64,000 nt of DNA from Erinaceus europaeus (Eukaryota > Chordata > Mammalia > Eulipotyphla > Erinaceidae), in assembly GCF_950295315.1 (NCBI RefSeq), contig NC_080175.1, forward strand, positions 87,258,161-87,322,160, read 5' to 3'. Made by a program: the position numbers and the translations under genes. This document shows positions 34,965-46,447 of this stretch, in pieces (within the stretch, counting starts at the first letter, position 1; every line of letters starts with the position of its first letter). Under the pieces are notes generated by a model, which was given only the letters and a program-made list of their open reading frames with translations, had not been told where the DNA came from and did no database searches.

Positions 34965-35035
34965 TATATATACATATCATATAATATATATATTATATGT
35001 TTATATATTAACCATATACATATATGTATATATAT
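34965..35035. repeat. AT-rich alternating tract
   Basis: Interrupted TATA runs with local self-complementarity. Confidence 0.85.
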
Positions 35036-35108
35036 TAGAGAAATTAGGGAGATATAGAGTAGATATAAAAGTGAAGATATAGAATATCCTATTAGAATAG
35101 ATCTTTTT

Positions 35109-35449
35109 TTTCTTTATCTCCAGGGTTAATCGCTGAGATTCAGTACCTGCATTACAAATTCACTGCTCTTGGAGGCTATTTTTGTTTCCCTTTTGTTGCC
35201 CTTGTTGTTTATCATTGTTGTTATTATTGTTATTGTTGTATTGTTGTTGGGTAGGACAGAGAAAAATTGAAATAGGAGAGGAAGACAGATTGGGGGAGAG
35301 AAAGATAGATACCTGCAGACCTGCTTCACTTCCTGTGAAGCGACCCCTCTGCAGGTGGGGAGCCAGGGGGCTGGAACCAGGATTCTTAAGCAGGTCCTTG
35401 CCATCTACGCCATGTGAGCTTAACTTGCTGAGCTACCACCCAGTCCCCT
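35109..35449 (-). mobile_element. Type A SINE with long 3' segment, minus strand
   Basis: CTCCAGGGTTAATCGCTG segment, TTGTTGGGTAGGACAGAG body and head ending ACCACCCAGTCCCC. TSD GAATA(G/T)ATCTTTTT at 35095-35108 and 35450-35463. Confidence 0.95.
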
Positions 35450-35463
35450 GAATATATCTTTTT

Positions 35464-36119
35464 AAGCAATATATATAAGTTGCTATACTTACAAACAAAA
35501 TCTATAAGATTACTTTTGGAAATTAAATTGGAAGATCCTTTACTGAGTAGAGTAATAAAAGACAAAGTACTTATGGCTCTTTAGGAAAAATGCCAACAAT
35601 CAAATAAAATAAACTCAAATACTCCAGTTCTGAAACATACTTGATAATCAAGAGAAAAAAATTCACTCAGAATTCGAACTGAGGCTATGGAAATTCAACT
35701 GAGGATATTTTGCTTCTCCTTTATCTACAGGTTCACAGATTCCTTGAAGTTTCCAAATGAAAAGTGCCCTTGTGAGCTTGACTTCTAGGCAATCTTTGAC
35801 TATTTCCCCACAGATCAGAGTAAACCGTGATTAACTGGCTAAGGAGGCCAACAAGTCAAAAAAAAATAGAAGCTTACTCACACGTTTCCATTTTTTTTTT
35901 TTTTGGTGTAACGTTTTAAAAACTATCAAAATATGTCCATCAAAACATTAACCACAAGTATGTGAGTAAAAAAGACGGCTCTAGGAAAGCGAATAGGACT
36001 GTGGGCAGAAAAAGGTTTTGTGTTATTTGTTTTATTATTTCACCCACTGCATGTTTAGTGTCCTTCAAGAAGTTAATGTTTGGGGAGGACACACGTGGTC
36101 ACTCCTGGTTAAGTGGAAT
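35464..36119. other. Unassigned intron sequence
   Basis: AT-rich, no gene. A T-run lies at 35892-35904. Confidence 0.5.
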
Positions 36120-36480
36120 ACCCCCTGGTTTATTTCTATTCCGATGAAAATAATTCCAAGGAACACATGTCCAGGTGTATAGTTTCTGAAGACTTCTATT
36201 AGACGGGCAAAATAAGGCAAGAAAATGACTCGGGGACAGGAATCCCGAGGGTCCTTGGGTCCAGAAACCCTAAGCTCAAGGTCAAAATTATCAGGGCCAA
36301 TAGACCTGTTCTTGTTCTGATATAGCCCCCCACTTACATCACACCAGGCTAACTTTTTATTGGCCAGATGGAGTAAACTCCTCCCCCTTCATATACTGCA
36401 AGGAGGAGGGGACAGGGAGGAGAGAGGAGGGAAGGACGAGAGGGAGGGGAGGGGAGGGGGAGGGAGGGGGAGAGGAGTTC
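36120..36480. other. GC-rich block, possibly a decayed LTR
   Basis: Noticeably richer in C+G than its surroundings. It includes TTTTTATTGGCCAGATGG (a CCAAT-like box), CTCCTCCCCCTTCATATACTG (TATA-like) and a purine-rich run of GGGGA/GGGAG units (36397-36475). No clear TG...CA ends or duplication were found. Confidence 0.35.
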
Positions 36481-36513
36481 ATTTTCATTTCATTAGTTCA
36501 TTTTCATTTCTTC

Positions 36514-36540
36514 ACTAACACAGATTTTAACTGTGTTAGT
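36514..36540. repeat. Perfect 10-bp hairpin with 7-base loop
   Basis: ACTAACACAG, loop ATTTTAA, then CTGTGTTAGT. Confidence 0.95.
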
Positions 36541-36593
36541 ACTTTTGTAACCACTGACCACTTCACTTCCCTGGGCTTCTGTATTTTCATGTT

Positions 36594-36634
36594 GCAGAGC
36601 TTAAATTAAATGTAGCAGAGCTTAAATTAAATGT
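36594..36634. repeat. Tandem duplication of 20-21 bp
   Basis: GCAGAGCTTAAATTAAATGT occurs twice, at 36594-36613 and 36615-36634, with no mismatch. Confidence 0.97.
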
Positions 36635-36949
36635 CCCCTGTGAAAAACTCAACACTATGCAATGCACTGTAATTCCATAGTGAATGTTAAATCCAGTTTT
36701 ATACACCTCTAATCAAGTAATCAATATTTTACATAACACTGTGTCCTCTCTTATGATTAAAGCTGAGATGAAAGTTATAGGGTTAAGGAAGCCAAAACAA
36801 AACTGGTAATGATTTAAGCTCTGGATAATGTGACAGTTCCTTCCTAGAAAGAATCAGCTACTACATTCTTTTGACTCCGTTGACAAAACAGAGGTTTACA
36901 AATACCATTTTATTGATAATGGTCTCAGATTCCTAGTCAAATAAAACCT

Positions 36950-37078
36950 GTTGGGTAGGGGAAATAGTATCATGGTTATGCAGACAGACTCTTATTCCTG
37001 AGGCTCCCAGAAGTCAGGTGTAATCCCCAAATCACCATAAACCAGAGCAGTGGTCTGCTAAAAGAAAAAAAAAAAGAC
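36950..37078 (+). mobile_element. Type E SINE
   Basis: GGTTATGCAGACAGACTC, CCTGAGGCTCCCAG and CACCATAAACCAGAGCAGTGG, with an A-rich tail. Confidence 0.75.
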
Positions 37079-39699
37079 AAATATAACAGGTCAATGAAGG
37101 CTGCTCATGTGAAATCACCTCAACTGACAGTTACTTTTCCTTTCATTATAGGACTTCAAAATTTGTTGATGATGTTTCTACACCATTTTCAAGGATCACA
37201 TATATGATCACATATGTTCATTATGTGTTCCTTACCTTGTATTCTCCACATTCTCCGTGATAAATATGTACAATTCTCCCAAAAAACTCCTACATATGTA
37301 TAGACCACATGTCACCCAAATTCTCTTCATCATAAAGTCAGACTTCCCCTTTCTCTCTCTGAAGCTTTTTCTACATTTTGGATGAGTCAGACTTGCAAAT
37401 TATTTACTTGTCCATAAGACTCATCTCTTCTACATAGCTATTTCTGTGATTTTTGGATAACATACCCGAGGCCAACTTTCTTTCCCCCTAAGAAAAGTAT
37501 GAAAACCTGAGCAAGAATTACTTAACTAAGTAAATGAGGACACTACAAGGAGCATTCTATTCTCTGTGTGACCAGTGGATTCATCATGTTCTGCCTTAGA
37601 GAATGTAAGTATAAGCCAAATTCAAAACATATATCATATAACTAAATAGAATAAATTTTGAAATTAGTAGAGATTTCATAGATGGTTAGTTCTGAAATAC
37701 TATAAAATTTCCCAGTAGAAAAATATAGCAATCTATTTATGTGGTTCAATATATTTTGGCAAACCAGAGCATAGAGTGTTCACTATTCTTTCTAAACACA
37801 TATTTTAAAATGTATGCCTCAGGAAGACTTTGCTTGTGAGACATTTCAACTGAACTTATGATCAACTGTTTCTTTAGTAGCCTCTGGCATGACTTCTACA
37901 CACTAGAAAAAAATGGGATTTTTAAAGTGATAAAAATAGGTTGAAAATCATTCAACTCACCATATATAAAATTATGTCCCCACTATTTAATTTACTGATA
38001 AATCACTTGAGCTTCTAAAGTCTTGTAATTTCCTTGTCAATTTTTTTTTTTGATACTAAAGAAATCCATAGGATTTCTATGGATCTACACACCCCACTAT
38101 GCAAAGCAGTGTACATGCTTTACCATATGCATGTGAAAAAAGGACTACAAAAAGCATACTTTATGAAATGAACTAGAAATGAAATGTACTAGAATTTAGA
38201 CAGCCATTATAATTTTCTACTGAGTTACCACCCACTACACCATTTATAAGAGATTGCAATTTTCACAGGCACTGCTGGATGGCTATCAGGTTTTTATGGC
38301 CATACATTTTCATATTATGTTGTCCAATATGATTATTCATTTACTTAAATGCTCAGTTTTATTCAATAAATAGAATGATCTCATGAAACCTCTGTTATGT
38401 CCTTAATACCCTCACTTTAAAGTCATTGAAAGAGCCAGTACTATGGTGCTTTTCAGCATCCAGAATACAATTTCTAGTCTGCTTATGTGACTCTCCATTT
38501 TGGGGTCGATTTCAGTAACTTAGTAAAATTGGAATTTTCTGTATAATATCTAGACTAGAAAAAAATTCAGCAGTTCCTGGGTACATTTTGCAATCAGAAT
38601 ATAACACCACTATCTCAATTCTAACTTCCACTTGATTTGTACTTGCAGTGATACTACTGCAAAGTGGTTGTTAATTTTCAAGTAGATTCCTATTTGCCAA
38701 ATGGGTTAAACAGAGATCTCCATTTAAGAAAAATAAAACTTTTAATATACATCTTGAGGTGGGTTAATAGTCTTTTTCATTAGGATAAAGGAGCACACAC
38801 TGTGAATATCTTTCTGCCATCTGAGTAATCAATGAACCAATATAGTCGTATATCTTCCAAAAATTCCCCATGGTTCAATTCAAAGAAAACAGTTTATTCT
38901 TCTCTGCCTTCCAGCCCCATTTCTAAGCATTCATTTGGTACCTGTAGAGGGAACTTTTCATCTTGTTATTAAAAAGAAAAGGAAGTATTTCATACTTCCC
39001 CCTTCATATCTCCTTGTTAAAAAGCAAGCAAGCAAACAAACAAAAAACTAGCAAAACCTAACCCTATTAATGCATTTATGCTAGCTAAGAAAAAATAAAT
39101 AGCGTGAGAAACTTATTTTTTGGGAAAAAGCAACTATAGAACCATATAGTCAGGAGAAAGCATTTATTTCATCATTGCTAAATTAATGATTGTGTCATAA
39201 ATGTGTGATTTTCTATTATATCACGGAAGTATAGTGCAAAGAAATGACAAAATAAAATCTAAGTGCATTTGCTCATTAAATGGTACAGCAGACAATTTTA
39301 TATAAAAAATAGTCTTGTCATTAATTACATACTTTTCCTGATTAATTTACTGGTAACATATAGTATTTCACATAAAGTGATTGATAATGTACTTGGAAAA
39401 TTTAAAATAAATGTCTCATATCAAATAAAGAAGCCTTTTTTAAATTATGCTGAATTTCTATTAAAATATGCAATAATGTAAAAGGTCAGCAGTTATACTG
39501 TTGGGATACAATTATAAAACTAATCTCTCTTAGCTATATTATTTGACATGCAATGATAGATGACTAGAATTATGAAACATAGCAGTTATTAATTAAAATA
39601 GTTAATACTTTACATCACTTAGAGTATAATCCATGTTTCTCATCAATAAACACCAAGGTAAGCATTCTAAGTGAATACTATACATAGTATTTTTATATT
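37079..39699. other. Unassigned intron sequence
   Basis: About 2.6 kb of AT-rich unique sequence. No exon, RNA gene or repeat recognised. Confidence 0.5.
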
Positions 39700-40282
39700 T
39701 TATTTTATTTATTGCCACTAGTGTTATCACATGGTTTGATTGCTTGCCCAATCACTGACAGAAAAAATAGTGACGGGAAGAGAAACAGACACCTGTACTG
39801 TGTCTCCAGTGATAGTGTAGCTTCTGTCCCCAGCTTAGGCACAGGACCCCTGCCTACCACACATGAGTTATCATGAAGGGTTATCAGCAATGCAGTGCAC
39901 AGAGCAAGACTACATTTATGAACTGAGGAAGGGGGTGAGGATCAGACAGATCAGCATACCTCATAGTTCCCCTCACCTTTTTGTATGACTTGGCTCCAAC
40001 CCTGAACCCACTATAAAACTAGGAGGGATGGGAAACTCAGGGCCTCTCTCACTCTGGATGGCCTCCATATATCTGTGCATATCTCTCTCTATTCACCCTT
40101 CCTGAAATCTGAGGGAGTCTCTTCACTGTGGATAGTCGTCTACAACCCAACCAAGTTCCAGTTTCCCCCTAGATCCATGCATTGCTTGGTCAGCAACATA
40201 GGCACTAGAGACTTGAACCGGGGTCCTCACACATGGTAATATGTATAAGATACCAGGTAAACGACCACCTTGCCACACAGTG
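39700..40282 (-). mobile_element. Diverged SINE, probably interrupted by another element
   Basis: TTTATTTATTGCCACTAG starts a SINE-like 3' end, and CTTGAACCGGGGTCCTCAC to ACCTTGCCACAC is a SINE head in reverse. Between them (about 39890-40190) lies unrelated sequence with a TATAAAA box (40012). That part might be an LTR-like insertion; possible TSD TCAGCAA on both sides. Confidence 0.5.
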
Positions 40283-40283
40283 A

Positions 40284-40325
40284 ATTTTAAATAGTATTTA
40301 TGTATTTATTTATTTATTTATATTA
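40284..40325. repeat. (TATT)n-like tract
   Basis: Imperfect TATT units followed by a short TTATATTACTTCT direct repeat. Confidence 0.7.
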
Positions 40326-40439
40326 CTTCTCATAATTTATATTACTTCTGATATTAGTTGCTCTTATTTTTTAAAACATGGACTTAAAATTGTACAAAAA
40401 TTCAGTATAATTTCATATATTATTATCATTGCAAATGTT

Positions 40440-40990
40440 TTTTATTTATTTTGCATATATGAATGAAACCATATATAAACTTCCTTACTGTACTTAGCGT
40501 GATCACCTTCAACTTAAATACATATATATTTGTTCTGAAAGGCAGAATTAATTCTTTTTAAAAGGCTAGGTTCTTATTTATTGACTACTTAGTCTACAGA
40601 TTCTTTATCCAGTCATCTGCTGATGTGGTTTTATTGATTTAATATTTTGAGTATTTCAAATAGTGCTGTTACTATGAATGAATGCATATCCTTTCAAATT
40701 AGTGTTTTTCCATGCTTTGGATAAATGCCTAGGATAGGAACTGCAGAGCCATAAGGTAGTTCTATTTTTGTTTATGAAGAAATCATCATACTGTTTGTCA
40801 CACGGTCTGTACCAGTTTGCATTCCCACCATCAGTGTACCAGATTTCTGTTTTCTCCCCACCTTTAACAGCACATGTTTCCAACCATTCTTATGTAAGCT
40901 AAACTCATCTGTGTGAGGTGATATCTTATTGTAGTTTTAATTTGCATTTCTCTAGTGATAAGTGATGCTGCGCATCTTTTCATGGGGAAC
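40440..40990 (-). mobile_element. Ancient L1 3' region, minus strand
   Basis: Blocks in the order expected for an old mammalian L1 read in reverse: CTTTATCCAGTCATCTGCTG, GGAACTGCAGAGCCATAAGG, TTTGCATTCCCACCATCAG, TAATTTGCATTTCTCTAGTG. The divergence is high. Confidence 0.8.
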
Positions 40991-41448
40991 ATAAAGAATG
41001 CTGTGCTATTTAATATAAAGTTCTGTTAAGGCAACAGCAAAAATCGCATAGACGGGAGCTTCTGCCTTGCACACTTGACCCTAAAGAAAACAGCTGACAA
41101 TAGGATTGTGAAGGAGCATTGTAACAGGCTCAGATGTCTCAGCAGTTAATAGTGAGCCAGCAGGGAACCCATAGAAAATCCAGGACCAAGAATTGTTCAT
41201 GAAGATTCATCTCATAAACATCTTGTTTCCCTTTGGTCAGACATAATGGGATGATTACATTGTCACTGCAAAGGTATTTCATCTATTTTGCTAGGTTTAT
41301 TTGATTCTGTCCTTCTTCTCTATGGAAGACTGTCATTTCTCTCAGCAAGCAAATGCCCAAGAGTCGAAAAAAGATAGCAGAGATGCATAGCTTCTCTTGC
41401 CTCGGATGGTTTTGTTTCTCCCACTCAGAGATTATTTTAGTTGCTTTA
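40991..41448. other. Unassigned intron sequence
   Basis: No repeat or gene recognised. Confidence 0.5.
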
Positions 41449-41467
41449 AAACAATTCAGAATTTGCA

Positions 41468-41809
41468 GGGAGTCAGGCGGTAGCACAGTGGATTAAAAAC
41501 ACATTAAGCAAAGTTCAAGGACCAACGTAAGGATCCAGGTTCAAGCCCCCAGCTCCCCACCTGCATGGGGGTCGCTTCACAAGTGGTGAAGCAGGTCTGC
41601 AGGTGTCTATCTTTCTCTCTTCCTCTCTGTCTTTCCCTCCTCTCTCCTTTCTCTCTGTCCTATCAATAACAACAATAATAATAACCACAACAATGATAAA
41701 ACAATGAGGGCAACAAAAGGGAAAAAATAGCCTCCAGGATGAGTGGACTTGTGGTGCAGGCACTGAGCCCCAGCAATAACCCTGGAGGGAAAAAAAAAAA
41801 CTTGAAAAG
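41468..41809 (+). mobile_element. Type A SINE with long 3' segment, 19-bp TSD
   Basis: GGGAGTCAGGCGGTAGC head, linker, AACAACAATAATAATAACC middle and 3' segment ending AATAACCCTGGAGGG. TSD AAACAATTCAGAATTTGCA at 41449-41467 recurs with one change at 41810-41828. Confidence 0.97.
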
Positions 41810-41828
41810 AAACAATTCAAAATTTGCA

Positions 41829-42454
41829 ATTGATTTACATCTTGAGTGGGAGTGGGCTTTAGTCCTAACCAAAGCTTTCATTCTTAGTTCCTGTCACCAG
41901 GGTGGCTATGATGTCTCCTTCATAATAGAACCACTTTGACCCTTTGCTTTATTGAGATTTCAACCTATTGGTCATAATGCTAATGGCTAGAAATGCCTGC
42001 AGGCATTCACCTGAGACTTGTTAAGTCCCTATGGGCATCTTCCCTTTTTTAAGTCACTATTTTGACCAGACTGGTCTTCAGGGTTCTTATTATAATTGCA
42101 AAATGACTAGCAGCAGTAGCTATCCAGAGACTTCAAAAAGTTTGAAGAATTGGAAGCCTCTCTCCTCTCCCTTCTCCTCTGACATATAGTCCTGTTTTCA
42201 TCTGATTTTATGTTTACTGGTGTGTTCAATTTGTAAGAGAAAGAATTTAAATCATGAGTGAGAAGAGAGACAAAAGAAGAAAAAAAAAAAAAAGCACAAT
42301 TTTCTCCCAACTGACTAGTCTATATTAACCAGGATCTGGAAAACAGAAAACTCAGGACAGGCAGACTAACCTTTAACAGCTGTATTTGAAATATCCCTGT
42401 TTGAAATGGATGCCTCTATAATACAGACACCTCAAATGTGATTGTACATTTGTA

Positions 42455-42455
<1 letters not shown>
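41829..42455. other. Unassigned intron sequence
   Basis: No gene. A-run at 42278-42293. Confidence 0.5.

Positions 42456-42508
<53 letters not shown>
42456..42508. repeat. (CA)n microsatellite
   Basis: About 26 uninterrupted CA units. Confidence 0.97.
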
Positions 42509-42509
<1 letters not shown>

Positions 42510-42636
42510 GACTCTGGGAGCTTATTGCTTAAACAGTATCCTAGTACACAGGACAGGCATACTTCCTTTCTCAGTCACTTTTAACATCTCCTATACTATG
42601 AGCTCTCTTTGAGTAATACGTATATATGTATATTCT

Positions 42637-42798
42637 TGTGGTCTGGGAAGTGGCACAGCAGATAAAACATTGGACTCTCAAGCATGAGGTTCTGAGTTCA
42701 ATCTGGGCAGCACATGTACCAGAGTGATGTCTTTTTCCCCCCTTTCTCTCTCCCTCCTCTTATTCCTCATTAGTAAATACATAAAATATTTTTAAAGA
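42637..42798 (+). mobile_element. Type C SINE
   Basis: GGTCTGGGAAGTGGCACAGC head, TTGGACTCTCAAGCATGAGG, ACCAGAGTGATGTC and a CT-rich body with an AATACATAAAAT tail. Confidence 0.92.
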
Positions 42799-43384
42799 GC
42801 ATTTTTCAAAAAAAAAGTGTGCTTATTTGTAATTTCTAGCATCATAGGTAAGACACTATGAACTAGACCTCAAATAATATAAAATATAATTCAAAGAAAA
42901 ATACATTTTAAAAAAAAACACCTCTCTGTCCATTATTTTCACGATTTATTTCCTTATACTCATGCACTCACCATAAAGGAACATTATAAGTCTGCGGTGT
43001 TAACTAATACCAATTTTTTTTTTCCAACGGCGCAAACTCTGGGGTTGGAAAAACAAAATTAAACTGGCCCGAGGCTTGTGGTTCACAGACTATGACAACT
43101 CCTCATTGGGAGGAGAAACATGGATACATGCTTTGTGACTTTAACTGAACCAAGACAGAACCTTACAAATAGCACTGTAATGATAAGGACTCCAAACCCT
43201 AGACTAGACAGAACTGGCAGTGACATCTACGTTTGGTTATTTTTACCTCATTATAAAAATAAAATTCACATCTCTAATGACATTTCCTCTGTCCTCTTAT
43301 ATGTGATGTTGCATTTATTTTGTAAAAATACAGGAAAAAGCAAACTTGGAAGACTAAAACCTCATCTAAAATATGTAGAGACCA
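42799..43384. other. Unassigned intron sequence
   Basis: No gene; a 116-aa open frame crosses into the following SINE. Confidence 0.5.
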
Positions 43385-43570
43385 GGGCTGAGAATCAGCA
43401 AGCAGGGTGCTTGCTTGACTGTGTGTTAGACCTGGATTTTGATTCCCAGCACTACATGGGGGCACCATGAACAGTGTCAAGGAAACTCCATGGATGGATG
43501 GTGGAATTGTGCTTTGCTGCCTCTCTCTCTTTCCCTGTAAATGTCTCTCCTCCTCTCTAAGCAGATAGGC
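43385..43570 (+). mobile_element. tRNA-derived SINE (type D)
   Basis: AATCAGCAAGCAGGGTGC head, GATTCCCAGCACTACATGGG and TGCTTTGCTGCCTCTCTC body. Confidence 0.7.
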
Positions 43571-43972
43571 TAGAAGGCACACATACTGTGAAGGAATGTG
43601 TATGTTGAGAACCATAATAGCATTATTTTTCAGACATGAATGACAAAGGGAATAAAAGAGTCTGGGTGCTTACAAATTATAATTGCCTGGCAAATATTAA
43701 CAGACTCGTGTTGCTAATGGTACAGGCCAAGTGCTAGAACATATGGGAAGGTACTGCGTAAAGGAAAATAATATGTATCACTCAAACACAGTCTCCTCTT
43801 CACCTTCTTAAATTGCTATTAATGGTGGGCTCCAGAGAACATGCCTCATATATGACTGTTTCTCTAGCTGTTTTATCTTTTTCTGAATGTCATGCAGTTA
43901 GGTGACACATGCCCAATGTTTAAGATCTTTAACTAGAATTAGTCCCTGGACTATAGACTCACAATTATATAT
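43571..43972. other. Unassigned intron sequence
   Basis: No feature recognised. Confidence 0.5.
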
Positions 43973-43986
43973 TAAATTATCATTCT

Positions 43987-44302
43987 ATTTATTATTTATT
44001 TATTTATTTATTTATTGCCTCCAGGGATATTGCTGGGGCTCAGTGTACTCCTGGAGGCTACCTTTTCCCTTTTGTTGCCCTTGTTGTTATTATTATCATT
44101 GTTGTTATTGCTGTCATTATTGTTGGATAGGACAGAGAGAAATGGAGAGAAGAGGGGGAGACCGAGAAAGGGAGTTAAAGATAAACATCTGCAGACTTGC
44201 TTTACTACCTGTGAAGCGAACCTCCTCGAACTGGGTCCTTATGCCGGTCCTTGAGCTTTGCGCCATGTGCACTTAACCCGTTACACTGCCACCTGGCTTC
44301 CT
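43987..44302 (-). mobile_element. Type A SINE, minus strand
   Basis: (TTTA)n tail, CCTCCAGGGATATTGCTGG, TTGTTGGATAGGACAGAG body and head ending GCCACCTGGCTTCC. TSD TAAAT(T/G)ATCATTCT at 43973-43986 and 44303-44316. The linker is partly deleted. Confidence 0.95.
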
Positions 44303-44604
44303 TAAATGATCATTCTTGTATGTTTAATAGTGTCAGATGTAAGAAGTCAAAATACAAACCCTGTCCAATCCCTTCACCACCTCTAGCTTCAGCAATATTG
44401 TATAACTCACTTTTTCAGGTGTTTAAATAAAAAAATCTTGATGTTAAGCATAGTTCTTTCATGCTTCTATACCAAATTCTTGCTATCAGCTGATCGAAAT
44501 ACTCAGAATACACAGAAAATGTTGCTTCTTTTCATAACCTTCATTGCTATCTCTCTGGACCACATGAGCTTTATCTTTTGACTTGATTATTATAGTGCTC
44601 TCCT

Positions 44605-44900
44605 AACTTATCTCAGAAGTAGAACTGCTGGAACAAATTGTAGTTATATTTTTAATTTGTTGAAGAACTTCCATACTGTTTCTTATATTTGCTGAAAAAA
44701 TATTACATTTTCAATAATAGTGGACTAGAATTCAATTTACTTTACACCCTCACCAACACTTGGGTGATTTTGGTCTTTTCATAGACCATGTTCATAGGTG
44801 TGAAGTAATATCTCACTGTACTTTTGATTTGCATTTCCCTGATAAGTGATAATTGACATTTTTTTTCTCTGTGCCTGCTGACCATCTGTATATCTTATTG
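44605..44900 (-). mobile_element. Ancient L1 3' region, minus strand
   Basis: AGTAGAACTGCTGGAACAAA, ACCCTCACCAACACTTGG and TTTGATTTGCATTTCCCTG are in the same order as at 40440-40990. Confidence 0.75.
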
Positions 44901-45299
44901 GAACAGTTTTGGGGACAAAATCTTTGAGTGCAAAGCAGTAAGAAGAAGGTAAAAATGTAGTAACACAAGTGGAACTGTACCCCTAAAACATTCAGCATCA
45001 TCAAACAATAAAATTATGTCTTAAATGCTATGCTCTTAAAAATTCCTCTAATTTTAAAATAATTTATGCTGTTACTGGTATGCTAAGGAAGAAAACAAAA
45101 GTAGAGCTATGGCCATTGAAAGCATGCAAAGTGTTTATAATGCAGGATAGTAACATGATAAAGTCCCAAAGAAGGTCAAAGCAAATATTTAGTGAGGAAG
45201 ATATAAATATGGTAGAAATAAACGTTTGTTTTTCCATTGGAGTTATTACTTGTGCTGAGTACTAGCATGATGAATCTACTGCTCATTATAACTCCTTTT
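44901..45299. other. Unassigned intron sequence
   Basis: AT-rich. No feature. Confidence 0.5.
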
Positions 45300-45622
45300 T
45301 AGAATTTTTTTTTTTTTTGGCCTCCAAGGTTATTGATAATCTTGGTGCCTGCACTACGAATCCACTGCTCCTGGAGGCCACCCACCCCTTTTCATTGCCC
45401 TTGTTGTTTATTGTTGTTGTTGTATAGGACAGAGAGAAATCGAGAGAGAGGGAGAAAAACAGAGAGCTGGAGAGAAAGATAGACACCTGCAGACCTGCTT
45501 CACTGCTTGTGAAGTGACCCTCCTGCAGGTGGGGAGCCTGGAACTCGAACCAAGATCCCTACACTGGTCCCTGTGCTTTGTGTCATGTGCGCACTTAAAC
45601 TGCTGCACTACTGCCTGGTCTC
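45300..45622 (-). mobile_element. Type A SINE with long 3' segment, minus strand
   Basis: TTGGCCTCCAAGGTTATTG, CTACGAATCCACTGCTCC, CCTGCAGACCTGCTTCACTG and head ending TACTGCCTGGTCTCC. Confidence 0.93.
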
Positions 45623-45782
45623 CAGAAATTATTTAATTTTTCAGCACGCCTGCAACCCCCACAGAGGAACTGTAGATTTCAAAAATGGTCTCCTTGAGCA
45701 AGGACCCAAGTGCTCCATTTTCTGGCCCCAGACATTTACATTTTCATTTGCTAAGTAATGAGCCAACATACCGAATGGGGGA

Positions 45783-46037
45783 GGCTGGGAGTATGGATCG
45801 ACCAGTCAGCGCCCATATTCAGTAGGGAAGCAATTACAGAAGCCAAATCTTCCACTTTCTGCATCCCATAAGGACCCTGGGTCCATACTCCCAGAAGGAT
45901 AAAGAATAGGAAAGCTATCAGGGGAGGGGATGGGATGGGATATGGAGAGCTGGTGGTGGGAATTATGTGGAGCTGTACTCCTCTTATTCTATGGTTTTGT
46001 TAATGTCTCCTTTTTTAAATAAATAAAATTAAAAACA
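45783..46037 (+). mobile_element. L1 3' UTR, 5'-truncated
   Basis: CTGGGAGTATGGATCGACC, GGAAGCAATTACAGAAGCC, GGTGGTGGGAATTATGTGG and CTCCTTTTTTAAATAAATAAAA. A GATGG duplication gives GGGATGGGATGGGATATGG. Confidence 0.9.
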
Positions 46038-46042
46038 ATCAG

Positions 46043-46200
46043 TTTGGTCATAGAATAACTCAATTGGCAGAGCTCCAGACTAAGGCTTCTGACTTGATTC
46101 CTACAGAGACCTATGCTGGAGAGATGTTCTGAAGTCTGTCTTCCTTTCTCAAGTGAAGCTCTCTTGATCTCTCTACATATAAAGCAAATAAGATTCTAAA
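46043..46200 (+). mobile_element. Diverged tRNA-derived SINE
   Basis: AACTCAATTGGCAGAGCTCC head and TCTCAAGTGAAGCTCTCTTG body, ending AAAGCAAATAAG. Confidence 0.55.
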
Positions 46201-46203
46201 CAT

Positions 46204-46350
46204 CAGGGCCAGAAAGCTAGTTCTCTCAGTGCTTTGCCATGCACATGACTGAGGCTCACGCCTAGATCCCCCCCACCCCCCCACCCCCCCAGCTAACTGG
46301 AGGAAGCTTCACTACTGTGTCGTCTTTCTCTCTCTGGGAAAAAAAAAATG
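46204..46350 (+). mobile_element. Type D-like SINE with poly-C tract
   Basis: GGGCCAGAAAGCTAGTTCTC head, GCCATGCACATGAC, a C-rich run (46268-46291) in the B-box region, and GGAAGCTTCACTACTG. Confidence 0.65.
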
Positions 46351-46447
46351 AATGTAGGGACAGCTAACCTGGCTTCATCCTGATTCTATGTAATTATCAC
46401 ATTAAACTAGGTGGCAGCACTGCAGGTGTGACAGCTTCAACTTCTTT

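Noticed and set aside
43120..43470. 116-codon plus-strand frame
   Set aside because: Its second half is a tRNA-derived SINE and the rest has no protein resemblance.
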